Shown: positions 43,977-55,223, numbered from the stretch's first letter. The stretch is 64,000 bases of DNA from Acarospora socialis (GCA_025617375.2 JAMYGW020000006.1:997001-1061000); one strand, 5' to 3'. Numbers and translations are program-made. The notes: generated by a model not told the origin, from the letters alone.

Positions 43977-46330
43977 TCAGCGTGCAATCGTCCAGGACCG
44001 CATAGCCATGCCGCAAAGCCTCTGAATAACTTGTGACGTCCCCTTGCCCATCGCCTCATCCTCGATGAATTTCTTGGCGACAAACAACTTCGTCCTCGCA
44101 TCCTGCTCATCATTGCCCACCGGATGCGATAGATTATCCGGAAATTCCGCCATTCGTTGTCCGATATGTCGAGCGATTGCAATCGAGTACATCACGTCTC
44201 GCCCTTCCCGGCTGTCCAAAAGATTCCGGCAAAGTGCTAAGGTGTCATCAATCTCCTTGGCCGAGCTGGCTTCGTCGTCTCTCAGGGTGAGGAATTTTCC
44301 CATCAACCGCCAAAACTCACGCTCTCTAGTTTTCAACTGATCCTCTAGGACGGACCCATTCCGAGGAGTGTCAGATGATGGAGGCTCCGAATCCATATAC
44401 TGTCCAGATACCAAATGCTCGAATATGTCCAACCGCTTTACCGCGTCGTCGACCCCATCGTGCACGTCGTAAAAATTGCCTTGCCCATTCGTACCGTTCC
44501 TTACCGCCGATGTGCGACAGAGGTTCATCAAACCCCAAATGACACTAGCTTCCAAGCTCTGCGTGACGGCAGTCGCTTGAGGATCGTCGAGCCGTTGATG
44601 GTTGAACCGATCCACCAAGCACGCGAACTGATCGCACAGCCGGCTGTCATTTAACACCCTGGGTAGCCCACGTAATTGAAACCACCGTGTCTCGAAGAAC
44701 TTGTCGATGGCTGGCGCGTATACAGTTGCATAGATGTTCTTGATCTCGTCATATGTGGAAGGAGCGATAGAGGTCGAACGCGTTATTGGTGGTGGTGGGA
44801 TCCCACCTATCAGCAGAAGGTCATCGATCTTGGTCCGCTTTGCTGGAGCACTAGTGTAAGCAGGAGAAGTTCTCATCCCTTCAGTGCCATCATTCAAGGG
44901 TTCTGTTCTGGTGAGAGAATTTTGCGCTGGGGTAGCGCCACCTCTTTGGTTGTGTGTTTCCGACGCACCAGATGAGTATGGACTCGCATCACCCAGACCT
45001 CCTTTCAGGTCTGGCCGAAAGCCCTGAGCCCCGTCATACGAAGTGGGTGGGACGGGCATTTGTGACGGCCCGGCACCTTCGAGAGCTGGATCAATCGCCG
45101 CGGCGTAATCGTACGGCTCAACTGAGGATCCTGGCGAGCTTGCACCGGTCGAGAGAGCTGGCGCGTATCCTTGACTTGCTGCTGGCATGTAGCCTTGAGG
45201 TGGAGGAGGGTAGGGGGAGGAGCTGGTAGAGGTAGCTTGCATGGAGGGTGCCGAGCTAGGTGCCGGCTGGATCGCTGCTGGGCCAGGTTGTGATTTGAAA
45301 ATTGGATCGTAACCCAAGCATTCACGTTTACTCTTCTGACAATTTCGACACGCTGGGTGTGCTTCGTCGCACTAAATAGACGCGAGGCAAGGTGTTAGCA
45401 CCAGTGCCAAAGAGTTGTGTTTGGGTGAATGATTCGGTGAAAGTCCATCAGCATCAATGCAAGAAATCAACGCGAATCACAACTCGCTTGAGCCGCGAGT
45501 TAACCGATCGCAAGACGAGATCTCGGTAAAGTCTTCACTCATACAACCACACGCAACCCAAACAATGACAGTGGCAGACTGCAAAGGGCGACTGGTGTGA
45601 AGTACTGCTTCAAACATACCTTGATTCGCCGCTTTCGACAAGTCAAGCACCCTGTCTTGGTCCTTCGCTTGATCTCCTTCTTGTGCCTCCCACCTGACAT
45701 TATCCGTCCATCTGCCGGTAAAGGGTACCGCATGGCAGAGTGATGAGGGGATGAGGTGACATTGGCGTGCTGTGGTGGTGGTAACGATTGCCCTTGGTTG
45801 TGATAATATTGGCCCATTTGCGCGACCGGAGGTGGTAGTGGTGAGCCCATCGGTGCCTGTCCCACCTGTTGCGGCTGCTGCTGTTGTGCTTGTTGCAGTT
45901 GTTGTGCTTGTGACTGGGGTTGCTGCTGCTGCTGTTGCTGTTGCTGTTGTCTTGGATCTATCGATCGGATTGGAGGCAGGTTCAGCGAAGGCAGAGACAC
46001 GTGTGAGCCTGTCGGAGAGGCCCGGTACGGTTCGACAGTCTGTGTTTGATTCGGTGGTGGATAGGCGTAGGCCGACATCGACGGGGATGGGTAAGAATGG
46101 GGCGATGGATACGAGGTCGGTTGACGAGATTGATTGTTGCTCTGCTGCGACATCGCCGGCTGAGCGTATTGGGGATACGGCGGCGACGGTGTTGACGCCG
46201 CCGAGTTTTGAGGTTCGAGATGTGTAAGATGAGGTGAGGCGTGACTCTGAGACATGTATTGTCCAGCAGTAATTCTATTCACCTGGTCCTGCAACGTCGT
46301 CGATAGCTGTGGGGAATAATCCACCATCAC
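43977..46330 (-). CDS. Zn2Cys6 fungal transcription factor with Gln/Pro-rich N-terminus
   Basis: Two exons, 46330-45620 and 45371-43977, about 701 aa, with a 248-nt intron inside the zinc cluster. Exon 1 ends TGCLTCRKRRIK and exon 2 begins CDEAHPACRNCQKSKREC. Only the spliced form gives the six cysteines of a binuclear zinc cluster, at residues about 225-255. The cluster is preceded by a basic GRHKKEIKRRTK stretch and a Pro/Ser/Tyr- and Gln-rich activation-like region with a run of 10 Gln. The downstream domain (MNLCRTSAVRN, EFWRLMGKFLTLRDDE, AMGKGTSQVIQRLCGMAMRS) is typical of fungal regulators of this class. I recall strongly similar proteins across Pezizomycotina but cannot attach a reliable gene name. 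The target pathway is unknown. Confidence 0.85.
45897..45955. repeat. CAG/CAA microsatellite coding for poly-Gln
   Basis: GTT/GCT triplets on the plus strand correspond to CAA/CAG codons of the Zn2Cys6 gene. They encode one run of 10 Gln and neighbouring Gln-rich stretches. Confidence 0.7.
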
Positions 46331-47857
46331 CTCTCCAAACTCGACTACCTATAATTATTCAAAGTACGGGGCTGCGGGCGCCGAGTAACGAGCAGAGCTA
46401 CCCAAGCGAGCGAGGTCGCGAAAAAGAGAATCGAGGAATAGAAGCTTTGTAGTCGTTGTTGTAGCGAGAAAACCCGACCGAGGAAAAGCAGGGAAGGGAT
46501 GGAGACGAGGCGAGACGAGGCGAGGCGAGGAGAAGCGGGAGAATAGGCGAGAGGAATGGATATAAGATTATTTATTACGGACAGTGACAATAAAAGTACT
46601 CACGTATTTAAGGGAGAGAATGCTAAGGTGATAATATGTGTACGATTCAAACGTAATCACCGGTACTTACGGAGTGCTTGTAGGAGTCCCCCCCGTTCGA
46701 TCTTACGAGAGAAAAGGGTCAGAGTTGTGTGTTGGCTTTGGCTTGGATTAATATTTAGTGTGGGAATCTTGCTGCTGCGTTTGGCTTTTGCCTCTTTTGC
46801 CTCACTGTGGCTAACTTAGAGATCCGATGCACCCTCGATGGTTTTGGCGCCCCGCCGTCGCTAGAAGGCCGATCTGGTGGTGGAGAAAAGTCGGTTAAGT
46901 TAGCGAAAGAATGTTCGAAGAAGGAAGGGGACAAGGAATAAGGACGTGGTGGCACAGCATTGACTTTTTAACGAAGATCAAAAGGGGATGGGAGGCAATT
47001 GAGTGGAGGGTATGAGAGAGAGATTTGTCGAGGTGAGCCAAGCGCACTTATACGATTGTATTGTACCACTGGCAGGCAGAAAAGCCATGCTTGACTTGAC
47101 CATCCCAGCATTATGCCCGTAAGTATAACGGTAATAAGCAGTTGTTAGGGGCCGATCATAGATGTGGTGTGTTCAAACATCCTTCGATCGGGCACAAGGC
47201 TGTACAGTACAGTACCTGCGGACTGCTTATATATAAGTAGAGAACCCCTCTATGCGAGCATGGCTAACTATAGGACAAAATCGTTGTGCTTAGTCCACCA
47301 GTGTATCATAGTTGCTGAGCAGGAGGTGGCAGCGAGCGTGGTGATGTCAGGGATGAAGCCAAGATCCAAAAGCCAAGATCGAACGGGAACCGGGTACGCA
47401 GTAACTCGACAGCATGACAAGACGCAGGTGTAACGTTTCGCTATGTAGCGGATGCGCAACGGACTTGACTAGGTTCCCGGTTTGGTGGTTGGACCGCGTC
47501 TTGTGCGTCTGAAATGCTCGTACTCGAGTAAGGTACTCTTTGCGGTGACAGTAAGGAGATCCAGCGTACGATTCCGGTGCTGTAAATAAAAGCCCGTCCC
47601 CAATAATAATGTGCGTATGAACCATTTTGGTTTCAAGAGTTCTGTCAACATGAGTCAGCATTGCCGTCTTTTTTAAGGGGCCAAATCTGAGCCTCAAGGC
47701 AAAGAACACGGCCAGAGAACTTATGTGGCTAGAGCATCTACTTGGCTGGAGGCCGAGGGACGTATTCTTTATAGTACCATATCTCATATGCGGAATGGTT
47801 GTACACCCCGACATAAAATTAGTTATTGGATCACGCATACGGAGGTACCACAGCACA
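46331..47857. other. Long intergenic region upstream of the Zn2Cys6 regulator
   Basis: About 1.5 kb, unusually long for the housekeeping part of this window, as often seen before regulator genes. A short GAGGCGAGAC/GAGGCGAGG repeat tract lies at about 46503-46530. The short reading frames here show no family features. Confidence 0.4.
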
Positions 47858-49006
47858 TTACAATGAAACAACCACCTTCTTCGCAGAGACCCCCTTCCTC
47901 TGCACTTCGAAGGCCTTCTGGATGCTCTCCAATCCCTCCCCCACAACCAAAGGCTCTGGCGCAGCAATAAACTTCCCCTCAGCCAGCGCTTTCGGCAGGT
48001 AGTCCGCATAAACCGCGGCACCGACCTCGTTCTCCGCCAAAGTAACCCCCCAGATGAATTTGGATTCTACCCCATCCGGTACTGGTCCCTCATAGCGGAT
48101 GGCCATGGCGACAAATTTGTGACCTTTCGCTTTGGAGACGATTTCGAGAACCATCTTGGCGGCATTCAGGCCGTGGCCGGCACGAATGGCATTGACATTG
48201 CCAACTGTGAGACTTTTTTCAGTAACGACCCATATTCTGGCAACGGAGAAGGGAGTTGAAGGAAAGTCAATGCGGTAAGGGTAAGGGGTACAGAACATAC
48301 TAGCAACCGCCCCAGCGATTGTCTTATCTTCCAAGTAGGTGAGTATATCACTAACGACCGTGTCACTGTTGTAGTCAAACGCCTGACTAGCGCCTAGTTT
48401 CTTTACCAGCCCATAGTTTTTCGGAGAGCAGGTTGTGACGACATCACATCCGGCCGCGACACTGAGTTGGATTGCGTTGCAGCCGACACTTGACGCTCCA
48501 GACCAAACGAGAAGGGTTTTCCCAAGCGGCTTAGGGCCGACTGACGGGTGCGGAAGCGCAAGGTAGTCTTTCTGGAACAGACCACAAGCAGAGGTGGAGA
48601 GACCCACTGGGATGACACTCGCTTCTTCGAAGGACATGCTATCCGGAATGGGCGAGAACAAATTGTCCGCAAGAAGGGTATATTCCTGAAAAGCGCCTGG
48701 CTCTCCGTCATTACTGCTTCCGCGCCCTGAAGCAAGACCTAAAACGCGGTCCCCTACTTTGACCCGCGTGATGGCGGATCCAAGTGCGATGACTTCGCCA
48801 GCGACATCGAAGCCGAGGGTGCAAGGAAACTTGAGGTTGGGGAAGAGATCTTGTCCCATGTCTTGCAACGCCCAGTCAACTGGATTGATGGCGACTGCAT
48901 GATTCTTGATGAGAATCTGATCAGGTTTAGGGTCCAAGAGGGGCGCGGGTTTAATGGTGAGAGGGGCTCCCTTTGCGGTGAGCCAGGCGGTTTGGTTTGA
49001 GGGCAT
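47858..49006 (-). CDS. Zinc-type medium-chain reductase (MDR), CipB/trans-enoyl-reductase-like
   Basis: Exons 49006-48301 and 48204-47858 give about 350 aa. The N-terminal GroES-like domain shows INPVDWALQDMG, LGFDVAGEVIALGS and VKVGDRVLGLA. The Rossmann part is TLLVWSGASSVGCNAIQLSV followed by GCDVVTTCSPKN. The C-terminus ends AAPEPLVVGEGLESIQKAFE with KGVSAKKVVVSL. This build is that of CipB-like NADPH-dependent reductases and of the stand-alone enoyl reductases of polyketide clusters. The zinc-ligand cysteines of true alcohol dehydrogenases are absent, so zinc is probably not bound. The 96-nt intron has proper ends and joins GAVA to IGNVNAIRAGHG. It is a multiple of three without stop, so a 32-residue insertion would result if it were retained. 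No polyketide synthase is nearby. Confidence 0.83.
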   Translation of the reverse strand: MPSNQTAWLTAKGAPLTIKPAPLLDPKPDQILIKNHAVAINPVDWALQDMGQDLFPNLKFPCTLGFDVAGEVIALGSAITRVKVGDRVLGLASGRGSSNDGEPGAFQEYTLLADNLFSPIPDSMSFEEASVIPVGLSTSACGLFQKDYLALPHPSVGPKPLGKTLLVWSGASSVGCNAIQLSVAAGCDVVTTCSPKNYGLVKKLGASQAFDYNSDTVVSDILTYLEDKTIAGAVASMFCTPYPYRIDFPSTPFSVARIWVVTEKSLTVGNVNAIRAGHGLNAAKMVLEIVSKAKGHKFVAMAIRYEGPVPDGVESKFIWGVTLAENEVGAAVYADYLPKALAEGKFIAAPEPLVVGEGLESIQKAFEVQRKGVSAKKVVVSL

Positions 49007-50480
49007 TTTGAGCGACCGGGCTCAAGCAGGATGGGAAACCTCTGTGGTGAAATAAAAATGGTGCTGCAAGACCGTCGTCCTGAAAGCAGACTCCATATTT
49101 ATGTAGCTCCATAACAGCCCTACACGCGAACATTCTGGACAGAGCTGTCTCATGAATATGAGATCAGGTTAGCGTACGTTTCGGAGCATTCGGTGTGCTT
49201 CTCAACAAGAGGAACGAAATAAAGTACTGGTGGAATTAAGAGGGTCGCAGACTCCTTAACTCCTTCTTAGGGATATTGGACTCTTAAGTCCGTCTTGAGA
49301 TGTTGGACTCTATAATCAACGTACAGGGTTGTGTATGGCGGAGGAGGTATACTGTGCCCCTTGTTCTGCCAACAATCGATACTGTGTGAGCAATGGTTAT
49401 TCTGGAAGTTACAAAATCTTACATCTTTCCTATTTGGCTGGTGCAATCGCGGATAAGGAGGGGCGTTAAGATTTATTTTGTATGTAGCTTATACAGTAGA
49501 TTGATCGATGAATGCATAAAAGCGCTCATGAGTTCTATGCTGCCCTAACTCCGCAATAGCGGGGGTTAGACAATCCTAAGCCCGACCCAGAGCACTCGCT
49601 GACGTGAACGAATTGATGCAAGGTGGTTAGGGCTACGCACTCATGTTAACGTATCGACGAAGTCGAACCAGTGCGCCTTCTACACTTCAACTCCATCTAC
49701 ACTCAACGCCGTTGACCAGCCCAAGGAGGTCGTCGGCGTTGCTGAAGGAGAGAAAATTATCATAGGTAGGGGCCTCGGCCTTCGGACGTGGCCCACCCGG
49801 CTACTTTACAGCGTCGCAGTCGTCATGGATCATGGACGATTGCTAGATTGGGAAGGCAGCCTTAGAGATTACTAGATCGGGAAGGACTCCTTAGGGATTT
49901 ATATGTAGAAATTCTCGCCCTACAGCTCCATAAGATTTCTATACTTCACGAACCTGGTAGAATTTCCAGAACTCAAGCTCCGAAGTCTTTCTCGTTCTAC
50001 GCAAAGGCTACCTCACCTGATCCGATCTGAGTCCGAGTTGATCTACAAGATACAAGCTTGAGGCCTCCTATGAAGGTCACGGCCGGGTAATGGGAGCGAC
50101 CCAAAGAGTAGGATATATATACCACGCACCATATAGAACAGTTGCACTTGATTGACTATACTAAGGTATACTCACGAAGCTCCATAGAGAGTTGGTCAAA
50201 AGTGCGGTCACTTTACCCTTGATTCCAAAAGTAGGTGTACAAGTAACCCTCCATGTGACCTTCTCCCTATAAAATCTTGTGTCTGAGTCTCACTGATAAC
50301 ATGTATAGATAAACTTCACACATCATATACTATTAAGCATTAGTAACAGCACCAAAACATTCTAATGTTTTTGGTTGCTCCTGGTTTCTAAGACTGCGAA
50401 AAACGCGGCCCTAAGTGACCCATCCGTCATAATATTTTACAGAGTCTATTATGAAATAAGACGCAAATCCATTATCAAAA
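49007..50480. other. Gene-poor interval, possible old repeat debris
   Basis: About 1.5 kb without a supported gene. It contains tandem-like wording such as two GGACTCTTAAGTCC/GGACTCTATAATC segments near 49270-49320, and AGATTGGGAAGGC/AGATCGGGAAGGAC near 49845-49890. I cannot assign these to a family. Confidence 0.3.
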
Positions 50481-50680
50481 GGCAAGATGGCCGAGTGTAA
50501 GTTGATACTCCCGGCTCATTCCTGCTCAAATGCTTACAAAGTTTCAGTGGTTATGGCGTCAGGTGATTTGCCTATTCAATACCCAACATGATCAATTCTA
50601 ACAACCTTGAAGGTTAAGGTCTACCTTAGCATTAATTCCTGATCACGAAAGTGGCGTGGGTTCAAGTCCCACTCTTGTCA
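50481..50680 (+). tRNA. Interrupted tRNA-Leu-like gene or tRNA-derived relic
   Basis: The ends form a complete acceptor stem (GGCAAGA with TCTTGTC, one G-T pair, discriminator A). An A-box-like D-arm half (TGGCCGAGT) follows the 5' end. A T-arm GTGGG-TTCAAGT-CCCAC with the B box precedes the 3' end. A small variable hairpin (CAC-GAAA-GTG) and a TCAGG/CCTGA anticodon-stem candidate fit a long-variable-arm tRNA such as Leu. A T-run at 50685-50691 resembles a pol III terminator. The body is about 115 nt too long: the D-loop holds a segment that begins GTAAGT and ends TTTCAG, and the anticodon loop holds about 70 nt. I could not read a reliable anticodon, so this may be a pseudogene. Confidence 0.4.
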
Positions 50681-50776
50681 TCAATTTTTTTCCCTATCTC
50701 ATAGTCTACTTTCTTCGGGGTTCCTGAATTCAATTTCAGTTGATGGATAAGCTATATATGATTTAAAGCACCTCAA

Positions 50777-51620
50777 TTGAGGATTTCATTATATAAACTT
50801 AGACTCAGTTTGAGTGGGAAAGTACTTTTGCGCAAACAAGGTAGACTTGCAGCTGCTTGTCTCAAAATCATCAATTTGATACAGCTTTGGTTGATGGGGG
50901 TCGGACGTCCAACATCCGAGGAACTCCGGAAAGCATATGATTGGATTCGGGATTGCATGTGGTAAAAGAGGCCACAGAACTTGTGCGGCAGAATGGAGAG
51001 GTGCTTGGTTCCAAATACAACCTTTGGTCTACCCTGTTGATGCCCCGTCAGATGCGGTGCCCATGGATGCAACTTAGCATTATTCAGGCACCAGCATGAC
51101 TTGCAGATTCCTGCAAACGTACCATGGATGTAGGGGGTTGGTTGAGCTCTCCTATATTGATGTAGTCTACTCTACTAAAAGTTTAGTGCAGAGAAATAAC
51201 TCTTGACTCTCCTATCTTCTCTGCCCACTTGTCCAAAATGGCTCATATTAACCTGGGCGACACCAAGGTGCAGGTCCGATCAAAGCAAGGGCTGCAAGGT
51301 CCTGAGAAGGATGAGGACTTCAGAAAATTTGAAGTATGCACCTATCCAATCTCTACACACTTACGGGAATTGGCTAACATCTCAATAGCAAAAATGCGAA
51401 AACGTTTACAAGTTTCAGTTTCACTTCGATCCCAAAACACCTTGGGTCGGGAGTGGATGTAGAAAGAGCTAGGGACACAATCATTAATGAATGTACTAAG
51501 GACAATTTGATCTTGGGAGATTTGCAAGCTCTAGCGGGTTGGAAGTTATATCAGCTACATAAAACAGCTCTGAAAACGAATAAGAATAGATCCACCAAGC
51601 ATGCTGCTACCGGTACTTAA
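50777..51620 (+). pseudogene. Decaying protein-coding gene(s) of unknown family
   Basis: Protein-like segments follow one another in changing frames. First comes VGRPTSEELRKAYDWIRDCM (about 50898-50957), continued one frame over by VVKEATELVRQNGEVLGSK. Next is a start at 51238, MAHINLGDTKVQVRSKQG, up to 51333. A 55-nt intron with a GGCTAAC branch site (51334-51388) joins it to QKCENVYKFQFHFDPKTPWV. After a frame change comes VDVERARDTIINECTKDNLI then LGDLQALAGWKLYQLHKTAL, stopping at 51620. Amphipathic, coherent protein text on both sides of each break suggests a recently damaged gene, or two genes, rather than chance frames. I do not recognise the family. An expressed short form from 51238 is possible. 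Confidence 0.45.
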
Positions 51621-52954
51621 TTCATGTTCCAATGAATAATTGAAAACTAACGTCTGTTTTGTCAGTTGCTTGGTCCTCTCAGGAGCTAGGATCATCGACG
51701 ACTTATGATCCAGTAAAGGATGCAGGAAAGAACGCGAAGTGACAAGGACCTGCGCATGGATGCGGAAAAGGTTCCAAAGATAGCGACAATAGATTGATGG
51801 CCAATTCTTAGTGCATTGTTTGGCCACTACTCAATCTGCAATTACAGTAACCACGGCCGTGATAAGTCCACGAAAGCTTTGAACCGCTTGGACGGCGAAA
51901 GATGACGATAGAAAGAGAGAATGGAGAATTTCGCAAGGTCAAGGCACGGCACATAGAGAACAAACACCCTCATGATCATCTGGAAGTGGCCAACCGATAA
52001 CCTACAATGCTGAACGGTTGTATCTACCAACTGAGATCTCATATGCGTGGACTTGCCGAGCCTTAACAAGCCACGAATCTGCGTGTGTCAGGAGGAAGAA
52101 CCTTCGGATCAGCTGAGCTTGACTCACAGAGTAGGATTCCTTGAACTGTGTTGCTAAAGGGCCACCTCATAGCGACCAAATGAGTATTGTATCCTCATAG
52201 TGATGGAAGGTTCCCACCCATGCAAGGAAAAGCAAACTGTTTAAATCGTCAGCCCAAAGTCATACCGCGATAATAGGACGCACTTTCCACTAGGTTTGAC
52301 TCATGTGGGTCCGACACCTTGATATACAGTCACATACATAAAGTGACAAAGCTGAGAAACATGCAAACTCCACAGACCCAGCAGCCTGCAATGTGCCCAT
52401 TCCTTTGCGGGTTCTCAAAATCAAGCACATAGCTCGACGGTGCAGCCATAATGGCTACCACAGTGGGAGAAGTAGTAGCAGCCACCGTGCCGGAAGTGAT
52501 TACCATCGCGCAAATACTGGCACTGATAGGAATCGGAAGAAGTATAGTTTCGGTATCGTGGACTTGAGATAAACGTGGGTGTGAAGAGAGCTCTTCTGTG
52601 ACGGAGACACCAAGACATGAGAGAGTATTAAGAGGTTGACAAGAGTTGTGAGATTGTAAAACCATGAAGGTGGCAACATGCTCTCAAGGGGTTCACTGTT
52701 GCATATTGAAAACAGCTTCACCTTCCTGAAAAGGATTGACAGATAGCGGAAAGAATACTCTGTATGGCATATGGAGCCGCAACGGCCAACGGCAAGGAAG
52801 CCGAAGACAGGGTTAATAAATTGTAAAATCAATACTATCCAACATGCGTACGAGTAGAAACCACTGCTGTTGTTAACCCTTCCATGATTGACTCTTAAGA
52901 TCTACTGTTATCCCTTCTCTAAATGTTCGGTTTTCGTCTTTTGATGGACCAGAC
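51621..52954. other. Interval with weak minus-strand frames only
   Basis: About 1.3 kb. Minus-strand frames at 52330-52665 and 52500-52832 are hydrophobic and could be debris of a membrane-protein gene, but there are no conserved motifs and no consistent splice structure. No gene is called. Confidence 0.3.
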
Positions 52955-53079
52955 TACTCGCGCCGCTCGGAATGGCGCTCGTCACGTGCGGGGATATGGT
53001 ACGCTTAATTTGTTCTCTCGAAAAGTTAAGCGTACCATATCCCCGCACGTGACGAGCGCCATTCCGAGCGGCGCGAGTA
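52955..53079. mobile_element. Perfect 54-bp inverted repeat (foldback/MITE-like element)
   Basis: Arms at 52955-53008 and 53026-53079 are exact reverse complements, with a 17-nt spacer. The arm starts TACTCGCGCCGCTCGGAATG and ends ATATGGTACGCTTAA. Both ends abut TA, compatible with a TA target-site duplication as in Tc1/mariner-type MITEs. It has no coding capacity. A diverged relative is at 14065-14188, which argues for a mobile family. Confidence 0.75.
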
Positions 53080-53465
53080 CAGGGTCTTGAGCTTACTCGG
53101 GACTAGTGAGCACACTAATGCAGATCTTTACACTCACAGCACGATGGCGTCTACCTGTAGGATAACGTCTCGGCCCGGAGAAGCCATGCGTCCATAGATA
53201 GGGAAGCTCCAATCAGGAACCTACTAGGAATCCTCTAGGTCTTGATTATTGACGTTAGTGGTAACATTTGATGCGGCCGTGACCTCTGACATGAAGCCTC
53301 GGGCTATCCACCTGCTGTGTCCTGACCCTGTAAATAACAATGCGTCCTTGCATCGCTTTTTACTCTGGAATATTCTCTCTTGACTACCTTTTCATCCCAG
53401 TTTTCCCGGAACGTTGAGGGCCAAGCATCTATCTCGCAAACTTACTTGTGGTTACTGCCACCACC
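53080..53465. promoter_or_regulatory. Upstream region of the secreted FAD oxidase
   Basis: About 390 bp between the foldback element and the start codon. It is the probable promoter; the inverted repeat sits at its distal edge. Confidence 0.35.
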
Positions 53466-55223
53466 ATGAGATTCAAGATTGCTGCCCTTGGCTGCGCTGT
53501 GGCTGGCACCTATGCCGCCCAGGGTACGGCAACAACTCTGATGGAATATCCTGCTGCGTTGAGCGACTTTTTGTGTTTCCCTCAACTTTGCGTAAGACCC
53601 GCCACTGCCAACGCACATGATCAAAACTGACTTCTCCAGTGCCCAGCCCTCACAGAAGGCGGTCTCACGGTCCTGTATCCTGGAGAAGCTCGCTATGAAG
53701 ACAGCGTGAAATCGTACTGGTCGAAAGCGGCTCAGGTCAATCCTTGGTGCATCATCCAACCATACAGTGCCGCCGAGGTAGCAAAAGCTGTCACTGCTCT
53801 TGTCAAGGCCAACAAGACGCAATCATGCCAGTTCGCTGTCCGCAGCGGTGGGCACACCACCTGGGCTGGCGCAGCCAACATAGAGGAGGGTGTGACTATT
53901 GACTTGGGCATGATGAACTCAACAACGTACCACGCTGAAAACAACACTGCCACAGTCCTTCCCGGTGCGCGATGGGGGTCAGTGTACGAAGTACTTGACC
54001 CACTCCAAGTTGCTGTAGCCGGTGGTCGGGCTCCCAGTGTTGGGGTAGGTGGTCTTGCGCTTGGAGGTGGTAATTCGTTCTATGCTGCTAGAAAAGGGAT
54101 GGTATGCGACAATGTTGTCCAATTCGAGGTCAGCTTCTGCACTATGACTTTCAATGGTGCTCCCAATAAACCTAAGTGAAGGTCGTTACCGGCAGTGGTG
54201 AGATCATCTATGCGAATAACAAAACGAACAGCGACCTCTTTCGGGCATTGAAAGGCGGCTCAAACAACTTTGGCATCGTGACAAGGTTCGATCTGGCTAC
54301 TTTTGAAGGGGGCAATCTGTGGGGTGGTGTCGTGACGTACCCCAATAGCACAGCGCCCCAGCAGCTCCAGGCTTTGGTGAACTTCAACAAGAGAATTCAG
54401 GAGGACCCATACGGCTCAGTTATCAGCATCTGGCGGTACTCAACATTGACCAGCTCGACTATCGTCATCAATGCCTACGAGTACACCAAGCCCATCGAGA
54501 AGCCTGCCGTCTTTGATGAATTCTTCGCTATCTCTGGCCAGATCAGTAACACCATGCGAATCACCAGCATGACAAACATCACCCTTGAGTTGGAGCAGGA
54601 TGCCGGTTACCGGTATGTGTTGGCCACATCTGATCCTAATGCACACTGACACCAAGCACAGTGTCGTTTTCATGACCCTTACGTTTGAAAACGATCCACG
54701 TATCCTTCAGAAGGCCATTGAGTTGCAAAGCATTGCAATCGGCGAGCTGGGTAGCGCCTCGGGTGACTGGACCATGCAGATCATGTTTCAGCCCCTACCA
54801 CCTGTGTTCGCCAAGCACAGTGTCGAAAGGGGTGGTAATGTCCTGGGTCTTGACCGCTCGAGCGAAAGCCTTGTTTGTGAGTACCACCCTCTTGTCAAAC
54901 ACCACAGATGATATACTAACCCGTGGCAAACCCTAGTGTTTCTACTCTACCTCGCCTGGAACGGCAAAGAGCAGGACGACCTCTTCCAGAGCATCGGCAA
55001 ACGGCTGATCAGTAAGCTGGACATCTTCGCCCTGAGCATTGGCAAGGGGAATCCCTACAAATATCTGCCCTACGCTTCCCCGGACCAGAAGCCGCTCGAG
55101 AGCTACGGCAAGGAAAACGTTGAGAAAATCCGAGCTGCGGCGCAAAAGTACGACCCTGAAGGTGTCTTTCAGACGATGGTGCCTGGTGGATTCAAGATCT
55201 CCAAGGTTCATCACGAGACATGA
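53466..55223 (+). CDS. Secreted FAD-linked oxidase, berberine-bridge-enzyme type
   Basis: Five exons (53466-53591, 53640-54128, 54182-54612, 54662-54876, 54937-55223), 515 aa. A signal peptide (MRFKIAALGCAVAGTYAAQG) is followed by the FAD_binding_4 fold. The His of FAVRSGGHTTWAG is placed for 8-alpha-histidyl linkage, and the Cys of GMVCDNVVQFE is placed for a second, cysteinyl bond, so bicovalent FAD is likely. VGVGGLALGGG and LFRALKGGSNNFGIVTRFDL are also classic. The C-terminal BBE motif is present (YLPYASPDQKPLESYG, KYDPEGVFQTMVPGGFKI). Such enzymes oxidise sugars, alkaloids or other secondary metabolites with O2. The substrate is not predictable. All four introns are required. It is the last intact gene before the AT-rich retroelement block. 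Confidence 0.9.

Noticed and set aside
47858-55223. Calling a complete secondary-metabolite gene cluster
   Set aside because: Only two tailoring-type enzymes, far apart, and no synthase, transporter or cluster regulator next to them.
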